Shown: piece after piece, positions 63,365 through 64,000 of the stretch | How the letters are laid out: each line of letters begins with the position of its first letter | Position numbering within the stretch: the first letter of the stretch is position 1 | Assembly: GCF_002234675.1 (NCBI RefSeq) | Contig: NC_019875.2 | Location: 24,208,299-24,272,298 of the forward strand | Reading direction: 5' to 3' | DNA: 64,000 bases | DNA from: Oryzias latipes | Lineage: Eukaryota > Chordata > Actinopteri > Beloniformes > Adrianichthyidae | Translations under genes and position numbers: made by a program | The notes under the pieces: generated by a model | Seen by the model: the letters and a program-made list of their open reading frames with translations, nothing else | The model's database searches: none | What the model was told of the DNA's origin: nothing

Positions 63365-63830
63365 TTCTGTTAAAATGCTACTACTCAGAGGGGTTACATA
63401 CAGAGATTGTGAAATGAATGGATGCTTCGAAACCCACAATCAAGGCTAACTGCCAAACAATTGCTTGCCCAATGCTCAAACATACACAAACGGCAACTCC
63501 TATCACAACTTGAGATTGAAGCGATACAATCCTTTGGTAATTGGGGCACTTATAGGGCAGTAACCCCCAAGCTGGAGGAGTGGCTACAACAGATACCCGG
63601 AAAGACCTCAGACCTCTCAGTCCAGAAAAGCGCAGTGCTAGGAACAGCTAAGATACTGCGCAGGACCCTCAAGTTCCAGGCCTCTGGTAGAGGACCCGAG
63701 CTTGGAGGAGAAACACCCCCGCGGAGGGTGAGAGGGGCGTTTTTTTTTAATATATACATTTTTTAAACATGTGAAACACCTTGTGACTCCTGTCTGTGAA
63801 AGGTGCTATAGAAATAAAATTTACTGACTT
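63365..63830 (+). mobile_element. LINE 3' fragment
   Basis: A frame at 63422-63766 (RLTAKQLLAQCSNIHKRQLL, AVTPKLEEWLQQIPG, QKSAVLGTAKILRR) matches the C-terminal region of a fish non-LTR retrotransposon polyprotein as I remember it. It is followed by GC-rich 3' sequence and the tail 'gtgaaaggtgctatagaaat' plus AAAATTTACTGACTTAC. It is 5'-truncated. Confidence 0.6.
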
Positions 63831-64000
63831 ACATACAACCTTGCATCTCTGTCTGAGTGTCAAAGAGTGATCGCTAAACACTTATGCCTCAAAGGAAAAA
63901 CTTCTTGGGATGCTGTGCCATCTTTAAAATAACTATAAGGATCACAGAGCACAGACAACAAATGGAATAAATAAATGAAACAAACCAAACCAAATCATCA

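Overview
The window is nuclear DNA of a teleost fish. Genes have short introns with GT/AG borders, AT-rich spacers carry fish-type tRNA-derived SINEs, Tc1, hAT, piggyBac and TTAA-flanked miniature transposons, and the gene set includes a ZP3-type egg-coat gene and selenoprotein T. There are no operons or CRISPR arrays, and no convincing free-standing RNA genes. All gene models were assembled by eye from splice sites, reading phase and recalled vertebrate protein families. Exon lengths add up to intact frames in every named gene.

Layout: the 3' three coding exons of ppm1l (+, 3.5-5.6 kb) and intronless arl14 (+, 10.2-10.8 kb) face a long series of minus-strand genes. These are a C3orf80-type membrane protein (11.2-11.7), zp3 (12.9-16.0), il12a (19.0-20.2), schip1 (22.7-28.0, short isoform, with a possible extra 5' exon at 29.7-29.9), two tandem paralogues of an unfamiliar secreted protein family here called ZPN-A (30.7-32.2) and ZPN-B (33.7-36.3), selenot (41.6-44.1) and a kinesin-13, kif2c-like (44.6-53.3). 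From 53.6 to 64 kb I see only repeats, retroelement fragments and one doubtful exon.

The set SCHIP1, IL12A, C3orf80, ARL14, PPM1L matches, from memory, human 3q25-q26, so the backbone is ancestral synteny. Two things stand out against it. One is zp3 between c3orf80 and il12a. The other is the ZPN pair just upstream of schip1. ZPN-A and ZPN-B share a four-exon plan with identical phases, a four-cysteine module resembling a ZP-N fold, and Thr-rich mucin-like stretches. ZPN-B adds about six copies of a 28-residue Pro/Gln repeat resembling the Pro-Gln repeats of fish choriogenins, which transglutaminase cross-links when the egg envelope hardens. Together with zp3 they may form a small egg-coat locus. 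This is the best candidate here for an undescribed system, and its function is inference.

Other genes act in unrelated pathways: metal-dependent phosphatase (ppm1l), vesicle GTPase (arl14), IL-12/IL-35 cytokine subunit (il12a, with NF-kB and IRF-like motifs upstream), axon initial segment/Hippo scaffold (schip1), ER redox selenoprotein (selenot, with an in-frame Sec TGA and a candidate SECIS), and mitotic microtubule depolymerase (kif2c-like, with CCAAT and CHR motifs near its start).
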